Shown piece after piece: positions 1 through 7,925 of a DNA stretch of 64,000 nt. The position numbers and the translations under genes were made by a program. Source of the DNA: Rhizobium tropici CIAT 899 (GTDB lineage: Bacteria; Pseudomonadota; Alphaproteobacteria; Rhizobiales; Rhizobiaceae); contig NC_020059.1 in NCBI RefSeq assembly GCF_000330885.1, positions 1,849,001-1,913,000 on the forward strand. The letters run 5' to 3'. The stretch's first letter is position 1. Each line of letters starts with the position of its first letter. Below the pieces are notes generated by a model that was given only the letters and a program-made list of their open reading frames with translations, was not told where the DNA came from and made no database searches.

Positions 1-93
1 CAAGCCGCTACTCATTACTTTGACGGAGGTCCACTACCGGTAGTCCCTCGTTCCGGTATCCTGCTACGCTCCAACCACCTAACGGTGCTTTAA
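1..93 (+). CDS. Partial CDS, C-terminal end of an unrecognised protein
   Basis: Frame 1 is open from the window edge for 30 codons and ends with TAA at 91-93. The translation (about HYFDGGPLPVVPRSG then a Leu-rich end) has a protein-like composition, but it is too short to assign to a family. Its start lies outside the window. An open frame of this length could also occur by chance, so this is a tentative call. Confidence 0.35.
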   Translation, partial: QAATHYFDGGPLPVVPRSGILLRSNHLTVL

Positions 94-348
94 TCATGAT
101 TGCAGTTTGTCCATTTTGCGATGCAAATTGAGCGCACCGAAGAAATTCCGAAGATCATGGTTAATACTCAGTAAAGCAATGCCGGCTTCAAGTAGTCTCG
201 ATCAAAATCGTTTCGCTCCGGTAATGGACTGCTTTCTGATCGCCACCCGTCTGTCCGGATTGCAACAGTTGCTTTCGGTTTGTGATTGCGCTGGGATTTT
301 GATGGACAGATTTGGAGCGGTTCTTTCAAGTGCTTGTATCAAGTCGCA
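94..348. other. Non-coding stretch with nothing recognised
   Basis: This DNA lies between the possible gene tail at the left edge and the stop codon of the sigma factor. The short open frames here have no recognisable motif and no convincing ribosome binding site. No terminator hairpin with a T run is seen. Confidence 0.5.
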
Positions 349-1245
349 TCAGTAGTTCGTCGCGATAGATATCGCCGACTCTACCGCCCCGATAACGTGC
401 TTCAGCTTGTCCGGGTTGCGGGTACAATAAATGGCGACGACTTTTTCCCGCTCGATCTGCAGCGCGGTGGTCTGCATGATGTTGCCGCCTTCTATCGTCA
501 CGAAGCCGGGTAAGCCATCAATGATCGCATAATGGATCAGTTGCGAGGGCTGTGCCCGGAAGATTTGTGCCAGCTGCTCATGAAGCCGTAGGGTGGCAGG
601 AAGCCCGATATGTGGTCGCAGCGATGTCGGCACCTTGCCGCCGCCGTCGGCATAGACAACGACATCCTCCGAAAGCAGGGCCTGAAGAGAGGCCATGTCA
701 CCCGTTCTCGACGCAGTGAAGAAGGCAGTGGCAAACTTGAGCCCCTCTTCCTTGCCGATGGCGAAACGCGGCCGGGCCTCGGTGACATGCGCCCTCGCCC
801 GACTTGCAAGCTTGCGGCAAGCGGCCGCTTCGCGACCGATCGCCAAGGAGACGTCGTCGAAATCCATGCCGAACACGTCATGCAGGAGAAAGGCGGCCCG
901 CTCTAGCGGTGAAAGACGCTCCAGCGCCAGCATCAGCGGCATGGTTATATCGTCAGCGGCATCGCCGTCCTGCGGATCGAAAATCGGCTCGGGCAGCCAG
1001 GAACCCACATAGGATTCCCGGCGGCGGCGTGCCGATTTCAGCTCGTTCAGGCAAAGCCGGGTGACGATAGTCCGCAGGAACGCCGCCGGTTCGCGGACCG
1101 AGGCGCGATCGGTTGCCAGCCAGCGCAGCCAGCTATCCTGCACGATATCCTCGGCATCCGCGACCGATCCGAGCATTCTATAGGCAAGCCTGACAAGGCG
1201 CGGACGCAGTTCGGAGAAGATCGGGTCGGACGTCACCTCATTCAT
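349..1245 (-). CDS. ECF41-type (SigJ-like) RNA polymerase sigma factor
   Basis: This 298-residue extracytoplasmic-function sigma factor directs RNA polymerase to a small set of promoters. Residues about 8-75 form region 2 (DAEDIVQDSWLRWL), residues about 105-160 form region 4, and a SnoaL-like domain fills about 170-285. The C-terminal NPDKL motif near residue 277 is the hallmark of the ECF41 group, whose fused SnoaL domain modulates sigma activity in place of a separate anti-sigma factor. The ATG at 1245 is chosen because the conserved region starts just after it. It overlaps the stop of the upstream flavodoxin gene by 8 nt, which suggests translational coupling. Most ECF41 genes sit beside a carboxymuconolactone decarboxylase, oxidoreductase or epimerase; here the partner is a flavodoxin-like protein. 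Confidence 0.9.
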   Translation of the reverse strand: MNEVTSDPIFSELRPRLVRLAYRMLGSVADAEDIVQDSWLRWLATDRASVREPAAFLRTIVTRLCLNELKSARRRRESYVGSWLPEPIFDPQDGDAADDITMPLMLALERLSPLERAAFLLHDVFGMDFDDVSLAIGREAAACRKLASRARAHVTEARPRFAIGKEEGLKFATAFFTASRTGDMASLQALLSEDVVVYADGGGKVPTSLRPHIGLPATLRLHEQLAQIFRAQPSQLIHYAIIDGLPGFVTIEGGNIMQTTALQIEREKVVAIYCTRNPDKLKHVIGAVESAISIATNY

Positions 1246-1861
1246 TGGCCGCAAACTCGCGTGCGAATGGATTGGCCTCGCGGCCACGGGCGTACTGCAA
1301 CGCCGTCAGCGCCACCCGGCGGCCAAGATGGCGGGCCGTGGCGAGATCGGATGCGGGCGGCGCGGTCTCCGGACCTTCGTCCGTATTCGCCTGCGCTGCC
1401 GCGCCAAGCCAGAAGCCGAGGCGGTTCATGTCTTCTTCCGAGCCTGTCGAAGAGCAATTGGCCGGCGGCAGATCGAGACCGACCCAATGCATTCCATGCT
1501 GAGCTGCGAAGATTACCATCTGCATCAGCGTCGAAAGCTTGTCACCGGATCGTGACCCAGAGGTGGTGAAACCGGCCGCGATCTTGTCCCTCCACAAATA
1601 ACCCCTCGCAAGAACGGTCTGCGACGTCGCCTCCTGGAATGCTTTGAATGATGCAGAAACTGCGCCCATGTAGGTCGGCGAGCCAAAGATGATCGCCTGC
1701 GCCGCATTGAGATCACCCCAATGGTGCTCCACCCTGTCCACGGTCACGACTATCGCCTCCGCGCCGTCAACCTCTTCGACCCCTGCCCTGACGGCCTCGG
1801 CCTGCCGGCCGGTATGTCCGTAGCCGCTATGATACACGATTGCGATGCCCTGGCGGATCAT
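1238..1861 (-). CDS. Flavodoxin-like NAD(P)H-dependent oxidoreductase (WrbA/NADPH-dependent FMN reductase type)
   Basis: This 207-residue protein has an N-terminal flavodoxin fold (IAIVYHSGYGHTGRQAEAV, the FMN phosphate loop) and a second FMN loop (FGSPTYMGAVSASFKAF). Such proteins reduce quinones or other electron acceptors by way of FMN. The ATG at 1861 lies 7 nt after AAGGAG; an ATG two codons upstream is too close to that site to be the likely start. The gene overlaps the ECF41 sigma gene, and a sequence resembling an ECF41 promoter lies upstream, so the pair probably forms an autoregulated oxidative or envelope stress module. The substrate is unknown. Confidence 0.85.
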   Translation of the reverse strand: MIRQGIAIVYHSGYGHTGRQAEAVRAGVEEVDGAEAIVVTVDRVEHHWGDLNAAQAIIFGSPTYMGAVSASFKAFQEATSQTVLARGYLWRDKIAAGFTTSGSRSGDKLSTLMQMVIFAAQHGMHWVGLDLPPANCSSTGSEEDMNRLGFWLGAAAQANTDEGPETAPPASDLATARHLGRRVALTALQYARGREANPFAREFAANE

Positions 1862-1897
1862 TGTCATCTCCTTCGAATTTAGTCTTGCGAAGGACAT

Positions 1898-1924
1898 GAC
1901 AAGGCATGAGTGCGGATTGTGACG
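1898..1924 (-). promoter_or_regulatory. Candidate ECF41 promoter upstream of the flavodoxin-sigma operon
   Basis: Read on the minus strand the sequence is CGTCACA, then 16 nt, then TGTC. The published ECF41 target motif is TGTCACA-N16-CGTC, so there is one mismatch in each half and the spacing is exact. It lies about 37 nt before the flavodoxin start codon. The match was found by eye. Confidence 0.45.
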
Positions 1925-1975
1925 TGCCTGGATTTCACGAGAACGTAAAAATTGGGAACTGCCCGGCCTGAGAGG

Positions 1976-3241
1976 TAGGTGACGTTTCGTACCGGAGACA
2001 TGGGTAACACTTTTCGCTTTTTGGCGGGAGGTGTTGATGCCTTGGAAAGAGACTTCGGTGATGGAGGAACGTCTACGTTTTGTCGCCCGGCTGCTGGAGG
2101 GCGAAGGCATGAGCGATGTGTGTCGGGAGTTCGGCATCTCGCGCAAGACCGGTTACAAGATCTTCAATCGCTATAAGGATGACGGACTGGAGGCGCTGAC
2201 GGACCGGTCTCGAAGGCCCGTGCGTTATGCCAATCAGTTGCCTGAGCCGGTCGAGGCGATGATCGTCTCGTGCAAGAAGAACAAACCCCACTGGGGTGCC
2301 AGGAAGATCAGGGAGCTTTTGGTGAAGCGCCTGGCCGGCGACGTGCGCGTACCCGCCAAGAGCACGGTGCATGCCGTTCTTGACCGGCACGGGTTAGTCG
2401 CTCATGCCCGCAAGCGGCAACGACACCGAGCCGAAGGAACCGTCTTATCTCAGGCCTTGCTGCCCAACGATCTGTGGTGTGCCGACTTCAAGGGCGAGTT
2501 CAAGCTTGGCAATGGTCAATACTGTTACCCGCTGACGGTCACCGACCAGACGTCACGTTATCTTCTTTGCTGTGAAGCCTTCGAGTCGACGCGCGAGCGA
2601 GGTGTTTTCGACGCCTTTCGGCGGTTGTTTGCCGAGCGTGGCCTGCCGGCGGCGATCCGCAGCGACAATGGACTACCCTTCGCCAGCCCCAACGGGCTCT
2701 ACAATCTCTCGAAGCTGTCGGTCTGGTGGCTGAGGCTTGGCATTGCCCTCGAGCGCATCAGGCCGGGCCGTCCTCAACAAAACGGCCGGCATGAGCGCAT
2801 GCACCTGACGCTGAAGCAGGAGGCCACCCGACCAGCTGGCAGAAATATCCTCCAGCAGCAGGCCCGCTTCGATGCATTCGTCAGCGAATTCAATGAGGAG
2901 CGGCCACACGAGGCGCTGGACATGAAGGTGCCGGCAGATCTCTACACCGCCTCGTCGCGCCCCTATCAAGGCCTGCCGCAGATCAACTACCCCTTCCATG
3001 ACAGGAAGGCGCTGGTCACCAATTGCGGCCGCATCTGCATCTATCGCAAGAAGATCAACATCTCGACCGTCATGGCCGGCCAGAAGCTTGGAATCAAGGA
3101 AGTCGACGACGGTATTTGGCTCCTCAGCTTCATGCATTATGATCTGGGATATATCGATCTGGAGCAGAGAACTTTGCAAACCATCGACAAACCGTTCGGC
3201 ACGAGGTTGTCACCCATGTCTTAGGGACGATCCGTTACCTA
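1976..3241 (+). mobile_element. IS481-family insertion sequence
   Basis: A single transposase gene is bounded by imperfect terminal inverted repeats at 1976-2010 and 3207-3241. The repeats match at 27 of 35 positions by eye and share the core AGACATGGGT. The right repeat overlaps the last codons of the transposase. No clear target-site duplication is visible, so the exact ends may differ by a few bases. The element lies between the flavodoxin promoter region and tRNA-Ser, which starts 27 nt beyond the right end. The reading frame is complete, so it may be active. Confidence 0.8.
2037..3224 (+). CDS. IS481-family transposase (DDE integrase fold)
   Basis: This 395-residue transposase has an N-terminal helix-turn-helix (residues about 9-60, DVCREFGISRKTGYKIFNRY) and an rve integrase core. 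The probable catalytic acids are D150 (WCADFKGEF), D210 (IRSDNGLPF) and E253 (QNGRHER). The C-terminal part resembles the beta-barrel extension of IS481 enzymes. The ATG at 2037 follows GGGAGG by 5 nt; the upstream in-frame GTG overlaps that site. The gene is intact, with no frameshift or internal stop. Confidence 0.92.
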   Translation: MPWKETSVMEERLRFVARLLEGEGMSDVCREFGISRKTGYKIFNRYKDDGLEALTDRSRRPVRYANQLPEPVEAMIVSCKKNKPHWGARKIRELLVKRLAGDVRVPAKSTVHAVLDRHGLVAHARKRQRHRAEGTVLSQALLPNDLWCADFKGEFKLGNGQYCYPLTVTDQTSRYLLCCEAFESTRERGVFDAFRRLFAERGLPAAIRSDNGLPFASPNGLYNLSKLSVWWLRLGIALERIRPGRPQQNGRHERMHLTLKQEATRPAGRNILQQQARFDAFVSEFNEERPHEALDMKVPADLYTASSRPYQGLPQINYPFHDRKALVTNCGRICIYRKKINISTVMAGQKLGIKEVDDGIWLLSFMHYDLGYIDLEQRTLQTIDKPFGTRLSPMS

Positions 3242-3267
3242 TCTATCCGGGCTGGACAAAAGCCCTT

Positions 3268-3357
3268 TGGCGGAAGAGGTGGGATTCGAACCCACGGTAC
3301 GGTTTCCCGCACGCCGGTTTTCAAGACCGGTTCCTTAAACCACTCGGACACTCTTCC
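3268..3357 (-). tRNA. tRNA-Ser(UGA), CCA encoded
   Basis: The minus strand folds into a tRNA with acceptor stem GGAAGAG pairing with CTCTTCC, anticodon loop CTTGAAA (anticodon UGA), a long variable arm typical of tRNA-Ser, the T-arm GGTTCGAATCC, discriminator G and an encoded CCA. It reads serine UCN codons. The right end of the IS481 element lies 27 nt downstream of its 3' end. Confidence 0.97.
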
Positions 3358-3585
3358 AAGCAACTGAAAAGGCCTGAAAAATCTAAGCAGTGCCGATTTT
3401 TCGAAACCGGGTGTGGCTACCGGTTTTTTGCCCAATCACTCGACGGCTGGCTTTTTAGCAGCTTTGGTCGCCGCGTCAACTTGTTCCGCCTAGCTCCCTC
3501 GCATTCGAGAGGTCGGCTGGAATGGCGATTGAGGAATATCGGTCGGTTCAGGTGGCGCTGTGGTGAATTCATGTGTCAGCGCGCT

Positions 3586-3658
3586 AAAAATAAGGTGGCC
3601 CGGCCGCTGGAAAGGGCCGGCCACCTTCGCCAGGTCAGGGGTCAAATCTGACTGAAGC
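3586..3658 (-). ncRNA. Candidate small RNA with its own promoter and terminator
   Basis: On the minus strand a TTGACA box (3687-3692), a 16-nt spacer and TATTAA (3665-3670) predict a start near 3658. About 30-65 nt further on lies a strong hairpin with arms AAGGTGGCC (3592-3600 and its complement at 3619-3627), followed by five T residues. No minus-strand gene lies upstream for this terminator to serve; the next gene, at 3770, is on the plus strand. No known family is recognised, and the call rests only on promoter, spacing and terminator. Confidence 0.35.
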
Positions 3659-3769
3659 AAGCAATTAATAAGTCAAGCTTAGTTTTTGTCAATTGTCAGC
3701 GCGCCGCACCAAGCAATTGATGTTCGTCGTCCTGTTGATGGCTTCGGCTGTCCGGGATAGTTTCCTCCC

Positions 3770-4366
3770 ATGACTTCGGACGATCATTCCCTCTCGCTCG
3801 GCACCAAGCCACTCGCTGGCCCTGCCCTCACCGCTTTTTTTAGTCGAGATGCCGTCGTGGTCGCGTCGGAGTTAATCGGAATGCGTTTCACGGTTGCGGA
3901 GATAGGCGGTCATATCGTCGAGACGGAAGCCTATAGGCCCGATGACGAGGCGTCCCATGCATATCGCGGGCCGACGCCGCGCAATGCGGCCATGTTCGGA
4001 CCGGCCGGCCATGTCTATGTCTACCGCTCCTACGGCATTCACTGGTGTCTGAATTTCGTTTGCACCAAGGGGAGCGCCGTGCTCATCCGGGCGATCGAGC
4101 CGGAGAACGGGATCGAGGACATGATCCGGCGGCGGGGATTGGCTGACATCGTCTCGCTTTGCAACGGGCCGGGAAAGCTTTCGCAGGCGCTTGCTATCGA
4201 TATAAGCCTCGACGGGCGCTCGCTGGATGCGGCACCATTTTCGTTGTCTCGGGCGGAACCGGTGCCGATCGTCTCGGGCAAGCGCATCGGCATCACGAAG
4301 AATATCGATCCGCTCTGGCGCTTCGGTGCTGCTGGCTCGCGCTTCGTCAGCCGCCGTTTCCCGTAA
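3770..4366 (+). CDS. 3-methyladenine DNA glycosylase, AAG/MPG family
   Basis: This 198-residue protein belongs to the AAG family, which removes alkylated purines such as 3-methyladenine and hypoxanthine from DNA by cutting the N-glycosidic bond, the first step of base-excision repair. Visible family motifs are [18 protein letters not shown], which carries the catalytic glutamate, and [19 protein letters not shown], which forms the intercalating loop and active site. The length matches bacterial homologues. An IS200-type element begins about 15 nt after its stop codon, so it may have lost any downstream partner or terminator. Confidence 0.93.
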   Translation: MTSDDHSLSLGTKPLAGPALTAFFSRDAVVVASELIGMRFTVAEIGGHIVETEAYRPDDEASHAYRGPTPRNAAMFGPAGHVYVYRSYGIHWCLNFVCTKGSAVLIRAIEPENGIEDMIRRRGLADIVSLCNGPGKLSQALAIDISLDGRSLDAAPFSLSRAEPVPIVSGKRIGITKNIDPLWRFGAAGSRFVSRRFP

Positions 4367-4382
4367 TCCTGGTCAAGTCATG

Positions 4383-4982
4383 ACCTCCACCAGAGGTGGA
4401 GGTTTGAAACGCTGCGCTTGAACCGCTAGAAGCGGTATTGTTAGCGCTTAGTAGCTACGATTGAAGAGGTCGGCAAAGTCGGAAGCTTTGTCGGCCTTTT
4501 CCTGATGACGGATATATTGTCTGACGACCTGCTCATTGTAGCCCGTCGTCGATACGAAATACCCGCGCGCCCAAAAGTGATAACCTTTGTAGCGGCGCTT
4601 GCGCGCATATTTGTTCGCTACGTAAAGGGCCGTCTTACCCTTCAAGAAGCCGACAATATGCGAAACCGAGTATTTCGGCGGGATCGATATCAACATATGC
4701 ACATGGTCGGGCATCAGATGACCCTCCTCGATCTGGCAGCCTTTCTGCTGTGCCAGCCGACGTAAGAGTTCTCCCAACTCACGCCGCACGTCCCCGTAGA
4801 GTCTCTTCGTGCGGTATTTGCTGCCAAAAACAACGTGATACTTGCAGTCCCACGTCGCATGCGAGAGCGTTTGCTCATCCATATAACCTCCTTGTTCGAA
4901 GTCTGGGCCACGCCAGCGGTTCAAGCAGGAGGTCTCTTAACTACCGTGTAGAACTCGTCCAGTCCTCCACCGTAGGTGGAGG
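4383..4982. mobile_element. IS200-type element (IS200/IS605 family) with subterminal hairpins
   Basis: A lone tnpA gene is flanked by two near-identical hairpins. At 4383-4403 a 9-bp stem has loop AGA, and at 4964-4982 an 8-bp stem (CCTCCACC) has loop GTA. Hairpins of this kind are the single-stranded ends recognised by HUH Y1 transposases, and such elements leave no inverted repeats or target duplications. The true cleavage sites lie a few bases outside the hairpins and cannot be set by eye. No tnpB is present. Confidence 0.82.
4448..4882 (-). CDS. tnpA: IS200-type Y1 transposase TnpA
   Basis: This 144-residue transposase cuts and rejoins single-stranded DNA through a 5'-phosphotyrosine link. 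The HUH metal-binding motif is H60-V-H62 (MPDHVHMLI), and the nucleophile is probably Y123 (RQYIRHQE). Other conserved parts are CKYHVVFGSKYR and FWARGYFVSTTG. The ATG at 4882 follows a perfect AGGAGG site with a 4-nt spacer. The gene is complete, so the element is probably functional. Confidence 0.95.
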   Translation of the reverse strand: MDEQTLSHATWDCKYHVVFGSKYRTKRLYGDVRRELGELLRRLAQQKGCQIEEGHLMPDHVHMLISIPPKYSVSHIVGFLKGKTALYVANKYARKRRYKGYHFWARGYFVSTTGYNEQVVRQYIRHQEKADKASDFADLFNRSY

Positions 4983-4997
4983 TTTATTTATGGATAT

Positions 4998-5029
4998 AAA
5001 AAAGACCGCCGGGGTGGTGCCCGGCGGTC
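4998..5029 (-). terminator. Rho-independent terminator downstream of emrB
   Basis: On the minus strand a 10-bp GC-rich stem (GACCGCCGGG with CCCGGCGGTC) is followed by six T residues. It lies about 140 nt after the emrB stop codon. A second hairpin at 5035-5066 (arms GCCACGCAGT and ACTGCGTGGC) lies just upstream of it in the same transcript. Confidence 0.8.
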
Positions 5030-5120
5030 GTCTGGCCACGCAGTGAAACTGGAAAGACTGCGTGGCAAGCTTTTCCGCTCTCCATCGAATCGCGAAACGC
5101 TTGTCCTATGATTTCTCAAC

Positions 5121-5163
5121 GCATTCCGGACGGAAAACCGCTTCGCACTTTTCCTGGAAATGC
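5121..5163 (-). repeat. Dispersed 45-bp intergenic repeat, copy A
   Basis: This is one of four copies in the window of a repeat with core AAGCGGTTTTCCGTCCGGAA (others at 27211, 46658 and 48258). It begins directly after the emrB stop codon. The family is common between genes in rhizobial chromosomes. The copies agree closely over about 43-45 bp. Confidence 0.85.
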
Positions 5164-5164
5164 T

Positions 5165-6709
5165 CTATTCCATCGCGACACTGTGGTCGACCGCCGGTGG
5201 CGCTTTCGGCTTGCGCAAGAGCACCAGCAGCGGCATGGCGAAGATCGACATCAGCATCAGCAGCTTGAAGTCGTCGATATAGGCGATGATGGTCGCCTGC
5301 GTCGTGATCATGCCGTCAAGCGAGGCCCTGCCGACCGCTGTGAACGGGCTCACGCCCTGCGCGGCAGTGAGGTCGAAATAACGGTTGAATGGCGTGACAT
5401 AGGCGGCAATGTTGGCATGGTTGACCTGTGTGTTCTCGGTAATCAGCATCGAGACGACCGAGATTCCAACGCTGGAGCCGATGTTGCGCGAGAGATTGTA
5501 GAGGCCTGTCCCCTCGCCGCGCATCTGCGCCGGCAGCGTCGCAAATGCGATCGTGGTCAGGGGCACGAAGAGGAAGCCGAGGCCGGCGCCCTGGACGAAG
5601 CCGACCGATATCAGCGTCCATTGTGAAACATCCGGCGTCCAGCCCGTCATGTCGTACATGGCCCAGGCGGTCAGTGCGAGACCGATGAACAGCAGCCAGC
5701 GCGTATCGATCTTGCCGATCAGGCGCCCCACAAGGAACATGCAGAACATCGTGCCGAGGCCGCGTGGCCCCATGACGATGCCGGCTGTGACGACCGGATA
5801 GCCCATCAGCGTCTGCAGATAGGGTGTCATCAGAGCCAGCGAAGCCAGATAGGTCACGCCGACGATGAAGATGAACAGGATGCTGACGGCAAAGTTCTGG
5901 TCCATGAACAGGCGTGGATTGACGAAACTTCGCTCGGCCGTGAACATGTGTACGAGGAAGAGGTAGAAGGCGCTGACGCAGACGAGTGCCTCGATGATGA
6001 TTTCGCTCGAATAGAACCAGTCGAGCTGCTCGCCGCGGTCGAGAAACAGTTGCAGGCCGGCAATCCCGATCGACAGCATGCCGAAGCCGAACCAATCGAG
6101 CTTGGCGAGTGCATCGAGCTTCGTTTCCGTCACGTAGACGACGATTCCGAAGAAGGCGAGCGCGCCGATCGGCACGTTGATGTAGAACACCCAGCGCCAA
6201 CTGATATTGTCGGTCAGCCAGCCGCCGATAACCGGGCCCAGCACCGGTCCGACCATGACAGAGACGCCGAACAGCGCCATGGCGCGACCGCGCTCCTCGA
6301 CATTGTAGATATCGAGCAGAATGCCTTGCGACAACGGCACGAGCGACGCGCCGAACAGGCCCTGCAGCAGGCGGAATCCGACGATCTGTATCAGCGATTC
6401 CGACAGGCCGCATAGGACCGAGGCAACGACGAAGCCGGCGATCGCCACCAGCAAGACGCGCTTGCGGCCGAATTTCGCCGAGAGGAAGCCGGAGGGCGGA
6501 GTCATGATGGCAGCCGCGACGATATAGGACGTCAGCACCCAGTTGATCTGGTCGGCGCTGGCCGAGACGTCGCCCTGGATATGCGGCAGGGCGACGTTGG
6601 CGATGGTGGTATCCAGCGCCTGCATGATGACAGACAGGATGACACAGGCGGTGATCGCGCCGCGATTGGCGACGGGCGCTGATGGCGAGGCGGTGGTGGC
6701 GTTACTCAT
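5165..6709 (-). CDS. emrB: EmrB/QacA-type multidrug efflux MFS transporter (DHA2, 14 TM)
   Basis: This 514-residue drug:proton antiporter is predicted to export hydrophobic toxic compounds, together with the adaptor EmrA, across both membranes. The sequence is almost wholly hydrophobic helices and carries the family motifs ALDTTIANVALPHI in the first helix, LSAKFGRKRVLL (motif A) and GVSVMVGPVLGPVIGGWL (motif C). The start at 6709 overlaps the emrA stop by 8 nt, which shows coupling. An earlier in-frame ATG at 6784 lies inside emrA and is less likely. The actual substrates are unknown. Confidence 0.93.
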   Translation of the reverse strand: MSNATTASPSAPVANRGAITACVILSVIMQALDTTIANVALPHIQGDVSASADQINWVLTSYIVAAAIMTPPSGFLSAKFGRKRVLLVAIAGFVVASVLCGLSESLIQIVGFRLLQGLFGASLVPLSQGILLDIYNVEERGRAMALFGVSVMVGPVLGPVIGGWLTDNISWRWVFYINVPIGALAFFGIVVYVTETKLDALAKLDWFGFGMLSIGIAGLQLFLDRGEQLDWFYSSEIIIEALVCVSAFYLFLVHMFTAERSFVNPRLFMDQNFAVSILFIFIVGVTYLASLALMTPYLQTLMGYPVVTAGIVMGPRGLGTMFCMFLVGRLIGKIDTRWLLFIGLALTAWAMYDMTGWTPDVSQWTLISVGFVQGAGLGFLFVPLTTIAFATLPAQMRGEGTGLYNLSRNIGSSVGISVVSMLITENTQVNHANIAAYVTPFNRYFDLTAAQGVSPFTAVGRASLDGMITTQATIIAYIDDFKLLMLMSIFAMPLLVLLRKPKAPPAVDHSVAME

Positions 6710-7925
6710 GATCCTGACCGCGGGAATGGCCCGACAGATTGGTAATGAAATCAGGCAGGCCGCGGGCGTGGCCAGTGTCGACATCGGCGACGACGCTCAT
6801 CCCGACGCGCAGCGGCGACTTGCCTTCGGTGTCGTCGATATCGATGATCATCGGTATACGCTGGACGACCTTGACCCAGTTACCGGTCGTATTCTGCGCC
6901 GGCAGAAGCGAGAAACTGGAGCCGGATGCCGGCGCAATGCTGGCGACCGTGCCCTTCCAGCTCACACCCGGATAGGCGTCGACGGAGATATCGACCTTCT
7001 GGCCGGATCGCACATAGGTCAGCTCGGTTTCCTTCGGGCTGGCATTGATCCACATATGCGTGGTCGAAACCAGCGAAAAACCAGGCTGGGACGCGGTTAG
7101 ATAAGCGCCGACCTGCAGGGAGGGAACGTTGGCAGTCACTCCGTCAAAGGGAGCCCTCACCACGGTATCGTCAAGCTCGCGCTGCGCATTGTCGACAGCG
7201 GCCTTGGCCTGCAGATAAAGCGGGTTCTGTTCCGCAGGCAGATCGGCAGCGCCTTCACCGCCCAACTGTGCAAGGGTCGCGGCGGCCGTGGCCTTTGCGA
7301 CCAATACCTTCTGCTGTGCCGCTTCGAGATTGTGTCTGGCTTGGTCGAGAGCTGCCTTGGAAGCGACCGAATTGGTGATCAGGTTCTGCTGGCGGTCGAG
7401 TTCCGTCTGATAATACGGAATATCGGCCTGCGCCTGGGCGATTTCCGCCAGGGATTGCTTGTAGCTCGCCTGCAGGTTCAGGATCTGATTCCTGGCATTG
7501 CCGAGCTGCGCCTTCGCGCCGTCCAGTGCGATCCGGAATGAATCAGGTTTCAGGCGGAAGAGCACCTGTCCTTTCTTCACCGTTTCGTTTTCATGCACGT
7601 CGACCGATATCACCGTGCCGGAAACGTCGGTGGAAACACCAACCATATCGGCCTGGATATAGGCATTGTCCGTGGACATGATCTGCCCGCCGGTGACGTA
7701 GTAATAGCCGCCGATGACGAGCGCGACAGGCAGCAGTGCAAACAGCACGGGTCGCGTCAGCTTGCGGCGCTTGCGAGGCATTTCCGGGGGCGAGACCGGC
7801 GCCGCCGCTGCAGCCGCCGGCTGTGGCGAGGGATTGGAGGACGGGGCCTCGGCCACCGGGGCCTCAGTCTGTTCTGCGGAATTTGCGTTCGCGGGTACGC
7901 GGATTGAGGAAGAAGCTTCAGCCAT
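6702..7925 (-). CDS. emrA: HlyD/EmrA-family membrane fusion (periplasmic adaptor) protein
   Basis: This 407-residue adaptor links the inner-membrane pump EmrB to an outer-membrane channel. A Pro/Ala-rich cytoplasmic tail of about 50 residues is followed by one membrane helix (VLFALLPVALVIGGYYYV, about residues 60-78). A biotinyl-lipoyl-like domain (TDVSGTVISVDVHENETVKKG), a coiled-coil hairpin rich in Gln and Ala, and a beta-barrel domain follow. It overlaps both neighbours by 8 nt, in the order marR-emrA-emrB. No outer-membrane TolC-like gene is present in the window. Confidence 0.93.
   Translation of the reverse strand: MAEASSSIRVPANANSAEQTEAPVAEAPSSNPSPQPAAAAAAPVSPPEMPRKRRKLTRPVLFALLPVALVIGGYYYVTGGQIMSTDNAYIQADMVGVSTDVSGTVISVDVHENETVKKGQVLFRLKPDSFRIALDGAKAQLGNARNQILNLQASYKQSLAEIAQAQADIPYYQTELDRQQNLITNSVASKAALDQARHNLEAAQQKVLVAKATAAATLAQLGGEGAADLPAEQNPLYLQAKAAVDNAQRELDDTVVRAPFDGVTANVPSLQVGAYLTASQPGFSLVSTTHMWINASPKETELTYVRSGQKVDISVDAYPGVSWKGTVASIAPASGSSFSLLPAQNTTGNWVKVVQRIPMIIDIDDTEGKSPLRVGMSVVADVDTGHARGLPDFITNLSGHSRGQDHE

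Noticed and set aside
107..355. Two short plus-strand frames near the left edge
   Set aside because: They overlap the end of the sigma factor gene or have no motif and no ribosome binding site.
2998..3651. Plus-strand frame running from the transposase through tRNA-Ser
   Set aside because: It reads through a tRNA gene in the wrong frame and ends in the candidate sRNA region.
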